Position numbers and translations under genes: made by a program. This document shows positions 12,133 to 19,563 of a DNA stretch of 64,000 nucleotides, piece after piece. The notes under the pieces are model-generated. The model did no database searches, was not told where the DNA came from, and worked only from the letters and a program-made list of their open reading frames with translations. The stretch's first letter is position 1. Each line of letters starts with the position of its first letter. This stretch comes from Kitasatospora arboriphila (GTDB lineage Bacteria; Actinomycetota; Actinomycetes; Mycobacteriales; Mycobacteriaceae): the NCBI RefSeq assembly GCF_000717275.1, contig NZ_JNYV01000001.1, positions 248,001 to 312,000 of the forward strand, written 5' to 3'.

Positions 12133-12887
12133 CGGGGCATCCGGCGCCAGATGGCCCGAGGCAGCAAACGCATGACGAAGAACAGGGGTCGTAGCCCAGC
12201 CGGTATCCATACCTCTGTTTTGCCGGCATGCAGAGCCTTGACCACTGCGTCAGCTACCTGAGGAGCTGTCCTCGACAGCGGTGCGGGTTTGACGCCCGAC
12301 TCCATCAGTTCTTTGGTCATGTTCCCGATTACGAATCCGGGGCGTGCCAGCAGTAGACGAACACCGGTGCCGTGCAACGCGTCCGAGAGGCCAGAAGCGA
12401 ACCCGTCCAGTCCTGCCTTGGTCGATCCGTAGACGTAGTTCGCGCGACGGACCCGGACGCCGGCGACCGAGGAGAAGACGATGAGGTCGCCGCTTCCTTG
12501 CGTCTTCATCGCTGCGGCCAAGGGGGTCATCACGCTGATATGTGCCAGGTAGTCGGTGTGGGCGATCTGCAGGGCGTGCTGGGTGTCAACCTCGGCGCGG
12601 GCCTGGTCGCCGAGGATGCCGAAGGCGATGATCGCCACATCGATACTGCCGAACTCGGCAACTATTTTCCTGATCAGTTCGTCGTGCTCCGCCGTGTCAT
12701 TCGCATCGAACTCGATGGTGTGTACCTCGGCGGCGTTCTCACCGAGCATCCGTTCGCGCTGATCAGCCAAGTCATCGGACCGACGTGCGGCCAGTATCAC
12801 TGTTGCTCCCCCGGCGAGACGGGCAGCGACCTCGACACCGATCTCGCTACGTCCTCCGAACAGAACCACCACTCGACGATTGCTCAC
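12129..12887 (-). CDS. SDR family oxidoreductase, DprE2-like
   Basis: A 252-residue short-chain dehydrogenase with a cofactor loop GGRSEIG near the N-terminus, a serine segment LIVFSSVAGVRVRRANY and the catalytic YGSTK. The sequence resembles decaprenylphosphoryl-2-keto-ribose reductase (DprE2), which makes decaprenyl-phospho-arabinose for cell-wall arabinan. However, the neighbour DprE1 is absent and this gene corresponds by position to Rv2073c, a separate SDR beside cobL in M. tuberculosis. It is the first gene of the operon with cobL, cobM and cobK (4-bp overlap). Its substrate is unknown; the C-terminal PLFFVMRLLPRAIWRRMPR is basic and hydrophobic and may touch the membrane. Confidence 0.8.
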   Translation of the reverse strand: MSNRRVVVLFGGRSEIGVEVAARLAGGATVILAARRSDDLADQRERMLGENAAEVHTIEFDANDTAEHDELIRKIVAEFGSIDVAIIAFGILGDQARAEVDTQHALQIAHTDYLAHISVMTPLAAAMKTQGSGDLIVFSSVAGVRVRRANYVYGSTKAGLDGFASGLSDALHGTGVRLLLARPGFVIGNMTKELMESGVKPAPLSRTAPQVADAVVKALHAGKTEVWIPAGLRPLFFVMRLLPRAIWRRMPR

Positions 12888-12970
12888 CGGACGAGTATCC
12901 CAAACCGGACGCGGGCTCTTGTGGGTCAGGCCTCTGAGCGGCTCATGCTCAGGGGTGACGCCAGGTTGAC

Positions 12971-12976
12971 TATTCT
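12971..12976 (+). promoter_or_regulatory. Predicted -10 of the F420-type reductase gene (leaderless)
   Basis: TATTCT ends 6 nt before the ATG at 12983, with no ribosome site between. The 95-bp gap also has to carry the divergent SDR-cobLMK promoter. Confidence 0.5.
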
Positions 12977-12982
12977 CTGTAG

Positions 12983-13393
12983 ATGTCCAAAACAGCAGCC
13001 GACCTCACCCCTGATGCGCTCGAGTTTCTGAGCGTCCGCCATCTGGGAAGCCTCACCACCGTGCGGCAGGCCGGGACGCCCCACGTTGTTGCGGTCGGCT
13101 TCACCTACGACGAAGAAGCCGAGCTCGTCCGCGTGATCACCTTCGAAGGAAGCCAGAAGGTACTCAACGTGGAGCGTGCGGGGTATGCGGCGGTCTTCCA
13201 GGTGGATGGCCCGCGCTGGCTGACACTCGAGGGCCCGGCGTCGGTGCACCGCGACCCCGAAGCTGTCGCCGAAGGTGAACGTCGCTACGCGAACCGCTAC
13301 AAGCAGCCAAAGGTCAACCCGCGACGCGTCGTTGTCCAGATCGAAGTCAAGCGAGTACTCGGCTCCCGAACACTCCTCGGAACCACTGACTAG
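12983..13393 (+). CDS. PPOX-class F420-dependent enzyme, Rv2074-like (candidate biliverdin reductase)
   Basis: A 136-residue split-beta-barrel flavin/deazaflavin-binding protein (FLSVRHLGSLTTVRQAGTPH, VITFEGSQKVLNVER, WLTLEGPASVHRD). In position and length it matches Rv2074, which lies next to Rv2073c and cobL and has been characterised as an F420H2-dependent biliverdin reductase. That activity is inferred here from homology and synteny. Alternatives are another F420- or FMN-dependent reductase of the same superfamily. It is a single-gene unit, divergent from the SDR-cob operon, with a probable leaderless mRNA. Confidence 0.8.
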   Translation: MSKTAADLTPDALEFLSVRHLGSLTTVRQAGTPHVVAVGFTYDEEAELVRVITFEGSQKVLNVERAGYAAVFQVDGPRWLTLEGPASVHRDPEAVAEGERRYANRYKQPKVNPRRVVVQIEVKRVLGSRTLLGTTD

Positions 13394-13433
13394 TTCGTAA
13401 CGGAAAGCCAGAACGCATGGCTGCCAATACGTA

Positions 13434-14993
13434 TCAGTCTGACGGACCGGGTTTCCTGACGCCGTCGTCCCCGGTGACCATTGGCTCTTCAGTACTTTGT
13501 AGCTGACGTTGCATGCGTTCTCGGCGTTCATCGAGTGCTTGTTGGCGTTCGGCGATGATGTGCTGCCATGCCGCCTCGATGGTGTGGTCGGTGTGGTGGG
13601 CCCGGTTGATTCGTGGGTGTTGGTCGGGGTCGATGTACTTCGGCGGGATCCAGGCCACGCGTCCGGCGTCGGGGCCGTCGGTGAGCATGACTGTCTGCCA
13701 TTGATCCTCGCCGGGTCCGATCATTGCGTGGTGAGGCGGACATGCGGGTGCGAGTACGTCGATGTCAGTCTTGCCGCCTTCGGCCCAGGCAGTTGTGTGG
13801 TGGATTTCGGCCCACGACGCGGGGTTACGACAGCCTGGGCTGGTGCAGCCTCGGTCTTTGGCGAACAACGCCAACCGCTGACCCTGCTGGGCAGTGCGTT
13901 TTGCCCGAGCGAAATAGAGGACGTCCGCGGAGTGGTTGGCGAACACCGCCAGTGATGTGTCCGACCGCGCCGCCAACTCCAGCGCATCCTTCACGGGTAC
14001 ATCGACGCCGGAGGCGGTGTGAGCAATACCCGCAGCCTCATCAAGCTGCTGTTTGGTCATCGTGATGATCACCTGCACCGGCAGGCCTCGATGCGAAGTG
14101 CCGAGCAGTTTGTACTCGAGAATCGTCTTGAGGATTGCTTTGAACGCATCATGCTGACGTTGGGCGCGTGAACGGGTGTCGCGCTGCGCCGCAGCCTCAA
14201 TGACTGCTGGATCCATAGTCGGGTCGTCGATGGCACCGACCGGTGAGTTGGGGTCATCAGGATTGTTCATCCCTGGCGCGGCCCACACATCCATCACCGT
14301 CCGAAACAGCGCCAATGTCTGCGGGTCGAGGTTGCCGGTGATTTTGGCCATCATGTCCAACCCTTGCGGACCATCAGACAGGCCCCGGTTACGTTTGCGG
14401 TCAGTGTCGTCGGTGAGTGAGCCGTCCGGATCAACCCGCGCCAGGACTTCTCGCCCACACACTTCGAGTTCGGTGGGAGTGGATGTGCGGGCGTTGTCGG
14501 TCATCCAGGCATCGACCACGTCATACACTTCCGGTGCTGACTTGTGCGGAATGCGATCACGGACTTTGAGCATCACATCCATGTGCGCCAACCCGATCGC
14601 CCCGTCGGCCAACGCTTGGGCGGCCGCCGGACATTTCGGGGGCAACGGCTGCCCCTGCATCGACAACAACTCACCGGCAGCATCGAGTGCTTTCAACCGT
14701 GACGAGGCATCACCGCGAGTGACCCGCAACTCACTCATCACAAACCGGTGCAACGTCGAATGACCGGCCTTACGAAACAAACCCCGATCATTCACCTCCT
14801 GCAATCGCTTGAGGCCCTGAAACGACAGTGCCCGAACAACCCTCTCGTTCACCCGCACCAACTCGGCAACCTGCACATCATCAACATCCGCTGCTGACGT
14901 AGCAGCAATATCAGCCACCACATCCTGCAACTGCTGATACTTCTTCACCAACAACGACATTGGCGGTGGATCCACCGTCACCGAATCACTCAT
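13434..14993 (-). CDS. DUF222 / HNH endonuclease domain protein (13E12 repeat family)
   Basis: The product is 519 residues from ATG 14993 (MSDSVTVDPPPMS). DUF222 fills most of the N-terminal 330 residues, and the C-terminal part has an HNH nuclease motif: CTSPGCRNPASWAEIHHT, then the GGKTDIDVLAPACPPHHAMI segment with its paired Cys and His. These are the features of the M. tuberculosis 13E12 repeat family, often multicopy in actinobacteria, of unknown target. An upstream in-frame start at 15086 would place the LexA box inside the coding region and is rejected. A run of G and GTCG precede the ATG. A perfect SOS box lies 60 bp upstream. The C-terminus is glutamine- and charge-rich. Confidence 0.88.
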   Translation of the reverse strand: MSDSVTVDPPPMSLLVKKYQQLQDVVADIAATSAADVDDVQVAELVRVNERVVRALSFQGLKRLQEVNDRGLFRKAGHSTLHRFVMSELRVTRGDASSRLKALDAAGELLSMQGQPLPPKCPAAAQALADGAIGLAHMDVMLKVRDRIPHKSAPEVYDVVDAWMTDNARTSTPTELEVCGREVLARVDPDGSLTDDTDRKRNRGLSDGPQGLDMMAKITGNLDPQTLALFRTVMDVWAAPGMNNPDDPNSPVGAIDDPTMDPAVIEAAAQRDTRSRAQRQHDAFKAILKTILEYKLLGTSHRGLPVQVIITMTKQQLDEAAGIAHTASGVDVPVKDALELAARSDTSLAVFANHSADVLYFARAKRTAQQGQRLALFAKDRGCTSPGCRNPASWAEIHHTTAWAEGGKTDIDVLAPACPPHHAMIGPGEDQWQTVMLTDGPDAGRVAWIPPKYIDPDQHPRINRAHHTDHTIEAAWQHIIAERQQALDERRERMQRQLQSTEEPMVTGDDGVRKPGPSD

Positions 14994-15042
14994 CGACAAG
15001 CCCCCCAGCCCGCGAACCCTTTCGTCAAGTCTACCAATAGAA

Positions 15043-15068
15043 TTCGACTTTGTCGAACATGCGTTCGA
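15043..15068 (-). promoter_or_regulatory. LexA/SOS box and overlapping inverted repeat before the DUF222-HNH gene
   Basis: TCGAACATGCGTTCGA at 15053-15068 is a perfect match to the mycobacterial SOS box TCGAAC-N4-GTTCGA. It overlaps by 5 bp a second perfect palindrome, TTCGAC-TTT-GTCGAA, at 15043-15057. On the minus strand TTCGAC can serve as -35 with TAGACT 18 nt downstream as -10, so LexA bound here would cover the -35. The box is 60 bp from ATG 14993. Confidence 0.85.
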
Positions 15069-15393
15069 TTCCGACGGGGCGGGCACAACAATGGTCGGAC
15101 GAGGCGTCAGCGGCCTGTGTAAGGAACAAAAATTGGCGAATCAGATTGCGACAAAACATGATTCACGCACACCCGACCACAGAGGTAGGCGGCCCGGATG
15201 CGGACCCGCCTGGCCGCAGAGATTCCCGGGGTCGGGTCCTAGTCGATGGATCAGGCCGGACGGATGCCGGAGTCGGTTCGGGACGGCTTCTCCGCGGCCA
15301 TGCGCAGTCGTTGCTGCCGCCGGCGGCGGCCCTGCTGATCGGCGTCGTCTGCTTCTGCAGCCTTTGGCTGCACAGTGGGTAGAAAGTGCGCCG
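15069..15393. other. Intergenic region with an AT-rich patch and a small hairpin
   Basis: About 325 bp between the peptidase stop and the SOS box without a convincing gene. It holds an AT-rich patch (about 15120-15165) unlike the surrounding DNA. A possible 74-codon plus-strand frame (15158-15382) ends in one hydrophobic segment, LLPPAAALLIGVVCFCSLW. A 7-bp hairpin, TGCAGCC-TTT-GGCTGCA (15356-15372), follows the peptidase gene on the minus strand without a U tract and could be a weak terminator. Confidence 0.4.
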
Positions 15394-16518
15394 TCAGACC
15401 GACTTCAGCTCGTGAGGCCGCTGATTGAGCGGTTCGCATCCGTCGGCCGTGACCACGACGATGTCTTCGATTCGTGCACCCCATCCACCTGGGAAGTAAA
15501 TCCCGGGTTCGACACTGAAGGCCATTCCGACGTGCAATTCGATGTCGTTTCCCTCAACGATGTAGGGCTCTTCGTGGACTGACAGGCCGATTCCGTGACC
15601 GGTCCGATGGACGAACTTGTCGGCCAGTCCGGCCTCGGCCAGCACGTCGCGGGCCGCTGCATCGATCTGCTGGGCACTGACACCCGGCCGTACTGCCGCC
15701 ACCGCTGCACGCTGGGCCTCTTCCAGTATCCGGTACTGACGCGCTATCTCGCCGGAAGGTTCTCCGACACAATAGGTTCGAGTGCAATCCGAGTTGTACC
15801 CGGGCTCGACAGGACCTCCGATATCGACGACCACCACATCGCCGTCTTCGATCACCCGATCAGACACCTCGTGGTGGGGGTCGGCGCCGTTGGGGCCGGA
15901 GCCGACAATGATGAACTCGGCGCCGGTATGACCCTCGGCGACGATCGCGGCCTCGATGTCTGTGGCGACCTCGCGTTCTGTCCTTCCCGCCGAGAGCCAT
16001 TCGCCGACGCGAGCATGAACACGATCGATCGCCGCACCCGCTCGGCGCAAGGCGTCGATCTCCGCGTCGTCTTTGATCATCCGTAACTGACGTAGAACGC
16101 CGGTGGCCAATTCGGGGCTCGAACCGAACCGGGCTGCCAACGGAACGGTGTGAAGTGCGGGTGCCGCATCAGAGACGGCATAACGACCTGCACTCACACC
16201 TGCTGCTTCGACGGCGATGGCATACGGGTCCTGACCGTCGACCCAGTCGTGAACAACCAGGCCCAGCTCGCCGACCGCAGACTCCCGCAGTGCCGCGAGC
16301 TCCAGCCTCGGAACCACGACCTGCGGATCCCTATCGGGACTGATCACCAGCGCAGTGAGACGTTCGAACGTACTGGCGCGGGAACCGGTCAGGTACCGCA
16401 GATCGGGTCCGGGCGTGATGAACAGAGCAGACAATCCGGCTGAGGCCGTCAACTGCTGCGCGCGTTGCAGTCGGGACCGATACACCTCTGCTGAGAATCG
16501 CTCGTGAGCCATGTCCAT
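15394..16518 (-). CDS. M24 family Xaa-Pro peptidase (PepE/PepQ-like)
   Basis: A 374-residue metallopeptidase. Residues 1-130 are the creatinase-type N-terminal domain (LSALFITPGPDLRYLTGSRASTFERL). The C-terminal pita-bread domain shows the two-metal ligands: VVVDIGG and SDCTRTYCVG (Asp pair), HRTGHGIGLSVHEEP (His), FSVEPGIYFPG (Glu) and ARIEDIVVV (Glu). It removes N-terminal residues preceding proline, cytoplasmic by sequence. Start is ATG 16518 or ATG 16512. Rv2089c (pepE) is the likely orthologue, and the neighbouring exonuclease and DUF4333 genes also match Rv2090 and Rv2091c. Confidence 0.9.
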   Translation of the reverse strand: MDMAHERFSAEVYRSRLQRAQQLTASAGLSALFITPGPDLRYLTGSRASTFERLTALVISPDRDPQVVVPRLELAALRESAVGELGLVVHDWVDGQDPYAIAVEAAGVSAGRYAVSDAAPALHTVPLAARFGSSPELATGVLRQLRMIKDDAEIDALRRAGAAIDRVHARVGEWLSAGRTEREVATDIEAAIVAEGHTGAEFIIVGSGPNGADPHHEVSDRVIEDGDVVVVDIGGPVEPGYNSDCTRTYCVGEPSGEIARQYRILEEAQRAAVAAVRPGVSAQQIDAAARDVLAEAGLADKFVHRTGHGIGLSVHEEPYIVEGNDIELHVGMAFSVEPGIYFPGGWGARIEDIVVVTADGCEPLNQRPHELKSV

Positions 16519-16605
16519 CAGGCTAACGGGCCCTCCAAGAGGCTGTCCTCCCGGTGAGCGGTCGCTGAACGGGCGAAAACGGCCGGTTCGACGGAAGATG
16601 TACAG

Positions 16606-17652
16606 ATGGGATCGAAAGGCGGCACCGTGGACCGTGGACGCGAGCCGCGCAGACTCCATGCTGTCCCGAGCACGCATATCGACCCGCAGTTCGCGACTCT
16701 GCACGGTTACAAGCGCGCATTTCGTATGGCAGGGAGCGGTCCGGCCGTCTTGTTGCTGCACGGAATCGGTGACAACTCGCTCGCCTGGGAGCCGGTGTTC
16801 GAGCAGCTGAGCGAGAAATACACGGTGATAGCTCCCGATCTTCTGGGTCATGGACTGTCTGACCGGCCCCGAGCCGACTACTCGGTGTCGGCATTCGCGA
16901 ATGGGATGCGTGATCTGCTCACGTACCTCGATATCGAACGTGTCACCGTGGTCGGACACTCGTTGGGCGGGGGCGTGGCCGGCCAATTCGCCTATCAATA
17001 TCCCGAGATGGTCGAACGGCTGGTTCTCGTGGGCACCGGTGGCGTCACCAAGGGTGTCAACCCAGCCCTCCGAGCGCTGTCGCTGCCCCTGGCCGAACTT
17101 GCCTTGGGCGTGATCTCTGTACCCGGAGTGTTCCCGACCTTCTCGACGGTCGCCCGAATGATGCAGAACCTGTTGCCGATGGCGATGTTCCGCGACAACA
17201 CCGAGGTGGTCCGTGTTCTCGAGCGCATGCCGGAGAAGGGTTCGGCCGAGGTGTTCGCGCGGACTCTACGTTCGGCTGTCGACTGGCGGGGCCAAGTGGT
17301 CACCATGCTCGACCGCTGTTACCTCAGCGCTGCCATCCCGACCTTGATCGTGTGGGGGTCCGACGATCAGGTGATCCCGGTGAGCCACGCCCATATGCTG
17401 CACAGTGCGATGCCAGACTCGCAGCTCGAGATATTCGAGAAGTCGGGCCATTTTCCGTTTCGCGACGAGCCCGACCGGTTCGTCGATCTCTTCCTCCGAT
17501 TCGTCTCTGCCACAAAGCCTGCGTCGATCACTCGCAACGACGTGAAAGTGGCCCTGCGACAAGGTCCTCCGCCCAGGCCGCTGACGGGCGATCCTCATAC
17601 TCGAATCGCAGTTCTCGACGCGATAGACACCGACGAACGAAGCGCGACGTAG
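16606..17652 (+). CDS. Alpha/beta fold hydrolase (Rv2715-like)
   Basis: A 348-residue hydrolase with HGIGDN oxyanion segment, nucleophile elbow GHSLGGG, acid in WGSDDQVIP and catalytic His in SGHFPFRDEP. It closely resembles Rv2715, including the tail ending DERSAT. The substrate is unknown; relatives include meta-cleavage hydrolases and haloperoxidase-like enzymes. In M. tuberculosis this gene is elsewhere, so its place between pepE and the exonuclease is a local difference. Start is ATG 16606, or GTG 16627 after an AAAGGCGG stretch; the N-terminal 20 residues are not conserved either way. It is divergent from the peptidase. Confidence 0.85.
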   Translation: MGSKGGTVDRGREPRRLHAVPSTHIDPQFATLHGYKRAFRMAGSGPAVLLLHGIGDNSLAWEPVFEQLSEKYTVIAPDLLGHGLSDRPRADYSVSAFANGMRDLLTYLDIERVTVVGHSLGGGVAGQFAYQYPEMVERLVLVGTGGVTKGVNPALRALSLPLAELALGVISVPGVFPTFSTVARMMQNLLPMAMFRDNTEVVRVLERMPEKGSAEVFARTLRSAVDWRGQVVTMLDRCYLSAAIPTLIVWGSDDQVIPVSHAHMLHSAMPDSQLEIFEKSGHFPFRDEPDRFVDLFLRFVSATKPASITRNDVKVALRQGPPPRPLTGDPHTRIAVLDAIDTDERSAT

Positions 17653-17736
17653 AACTGCCGCCGACCGGCCCGCGGACATCGTTCGGATCACTGGGACAAG
17701 CATTCACCCGTCGGTGGATCTGGCATGGTTTACGCC

Positions 17737-18684
17737 ATGAACCAACCAGTGATGCTGCTAGACGGTGCGAGTCTGTGGTTCCGGGCTTTTCACGCTCTGC
17801 CGGAGAAGATGACCGCTCCTGACGGACGTCCGGTCAACGCCGTCCGCGGATTCCTCGACATGATCGCCGCCCTGGTCACCCGCGAGAATCCCCATCGACT
17901 GGTTGTGTGCCTGGACCTCTCCTGGCGACCCACATTTCGCACCGACCTGATCCCGTCGTACAAGGCGCACCGTGTCGCCGACGCCGCGGGAGACGGATCG
18001 GAAGAGGTGCCCGACACACTGACACCCCAAGTCGACATGATCATGAACGTTCTCGCGGCAGCCGGGATCTCGACCGCCGGGGCAGAAGGCTGCGAGGCCG
18101 ATGACGTGATCGGGACCCTTGCCCACACCGAAGCCATGGACCCGGTGGTGGTGGTCAGTGGAGACCGAGACCTCCTGCAGGTGGTGGCAGACGACCCGGT
18201 TCCGGTCCGGGTTCTGTATGTGGGACGCGGGCTGGCGAAGGCCGAGATGTACGGACCTGCCGAAGTCGCCGAACGATATGACGTGCCGACTTCCGATCCG
18301 GGTTCGGCGTATGCCGAGATGGCGATCCTCCGGGGCGACCCATCCGACGGACTGCCCGGGGTGGCCGGAATCGGGGAGAAAACCGCGTCAAAACTGTTGC
18401 AGGCGTTCGGGACTCTGGACGAACTGGAGCGCGTCGCCGCCACGACCGCCGACAAGCGGATCTCCACCCGCCAACGAACATCTCTCAAAGCTGCCGCCGA
18501 CTATCTGAGCGCCGCTCGCACGGTGGTGTTCGTCCGAACCGACGCAGAGATAATGAGCAGCGGGGACGACCGGTTGCCCAGCGAGCCGGCAGATCCGGCC
18601 TCGTTGGCCGATCTGATCGAAGAGCTCGGCATCGGCTCGGCGGTCTCCCGACTCGGGAAAGCACTGGGCTGGCAGTTCCCCTGA
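17737..18684 (+). CDS. 5'-3' exonuclease (Rv2090-like, PolA N-terminal domain homologue)
   Basis: A 315-residue FEN-type nuclease. It has [13 protein letters not shown] near the start, [22 protein letters not shown] (acidic and helical-arch residues), [25 protein letters not shown] and the helix-3-turn-helix [22 protein letters not shown]. It is free-standing, without polymerase domains, as in Rv2090. A role in flap or RNA-primer removal is inferred from the family. ATG 17737 is preferred over 17725 by comparison with Rv2090. It converges with the DUF4333 gene 30 bp downstream. Confidence 0.88.
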   Translation: MNQPVMLLDGASLWFRAFHALPEKMTAPDGRPVNAVRGFLDMIAALVTRENPHRLVVCLDLSWRPTFRTDLIPSYKAHRVADAAGDGSEEVPDTLTPQVDMIMNVLAAAGISTAGAEGCEADDVIGTLAHTEAMDPVVVVSGDRDLLQVVADDPVPVRVLYVGRGLAKAEMYGPAEVAERYDVPTSDPGSAYAEMAILRGDPSDGLPGVAGIGEKTASKLLQAFGTLDELERVAATTADKRISTRQRTSLKAAADYLSAARTVVFVRTDAEIMSSGDDRLPSEPADPASLADLIEELGIGSAVSRLGKALGWQFP

Positions 18685-18714
18685 TCAGTAACAACGGGCG
18701 AGCGACCGCAGGCA

Positions 18715-19428
18715 TCAGCCGGCGGTCGGCTGACCCACCTCGTACTTGCCGTCATCGTCGAGGAACGTGATCTTGACCTGCTGATTGGCGCCGCTCACCG
18801 TCACCGTGCAGGTGAAGCTGTCGCCCTTCTTGATCTCTTTGTCCTTGGGACACTTGACGTTTTCGACGCCCTCTGCCTGATAGTCGTTCTCCAGAACGGT
18901 TTTGACACCCTCCTGGGCCGCCTCCTGGCTGAGTACCTTCGTGACGGCGAATCCGGGTGCGAGAAACGCGGTGACGGCCAAGATCACTGCGATCAACGCC
19001 ACCACGGACGCCCCGATGATGAGGGGCAGCTTCTTTCCCGACTTCGGCTGAGCCATCGCCGAGAACTGGTCCGAGCCGCCGGGTCCCGGCTGTCCGTACT
19101 GCCCGGGTTGCCCGTACGGACCGGATTGTCCGTACTGGCCCTGAGGCTGGCCGTAACCGGGTTGCTGACCTTGAGGCTGGCCGTAATTGCCCGGCTGTCC
19201 CTGCGGCTGGCCGTAGTGGCCGCCCTGCTGAGGGTAGTTGGGCGGCTGATACGGGCCGGGCCCCTGCTGACCCGGGTTCTGCTGAGGCGGGTACTGCTGC
19301 TGCGGTTGCTGACCCCACCCCTGCCCCGGTGGCGGGCCCTGTGTCGGTTGACCCCACGGGCCCGGTTGCTGACCCTGCTGCCATTGTTCAGGCGATCCGG
19401 GGTTGTTGGGGTCGTTGGGCCCGCTCAT
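18715..19428 (-). CDS. DUF4333 domain membrane protein with Pro/Gly/Gln-rich N-terminus
   Basis: A 237-residue protein from ATG 19428 (MSGPNDPNNPGSP). Residues 1-125 are low complexity, with repeated GQPQGQ, YGQPGQ and QQPGPW units. One membrane segment (LPLIIGASVVALIAVILAVTAFL) follows, then an extracytoplasmic DUF4333 domain with two cysteines (VKCPKD and FTCTV) that could form a disulfide. Rv2091c is the positional counterpart. Function is unknown; the topology suggests a surface or envelope protein with a disordered cytoplasmic arm. It sits 135 bp downstream of helY in the same orientation. Confidence 0.85.
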   Translation of the reverse strand: MSGPNDPNNPGSPEQWQQGQQPGPWGQPTQGPPPGQGWGQQPQQQYPPQQNPGQQGPGPYQPPNYPQQGGHYGQPQGQPGNYGQPQGQQPGYGQPQGQYGQSGPYGQPGQYGQPGPGGSDQFSAMAQPKSGKKLPLIIGASVVALIAVILAVTAFLAPGFAVTKVLSQEAAQEGVKTVLENDYQAEGVENVKCPKDKEIKKGDSFTCTVTVSGANQQVKITFLDDDGKYEVGQPTAG

Positions 19429-19563
19429 GTGTTCCCTCCGCTTGTCCGCACCGTGGAAACTCGCGGTGCCAGAATTACCGACCCCGAACATACCGCACAC
19501 CCATCGAACGGTTCAGCAGACGCGACCGGCAAACGCAGAGGTAGACCGGCCGGAGCGCGCGGT

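Noticed and set aside
14994..15086. 31-codon N-terminal extension of the DUF222-HNH protein
   Set aside because: It would put the LexA box and the predicted promoter inside the coding sequence.
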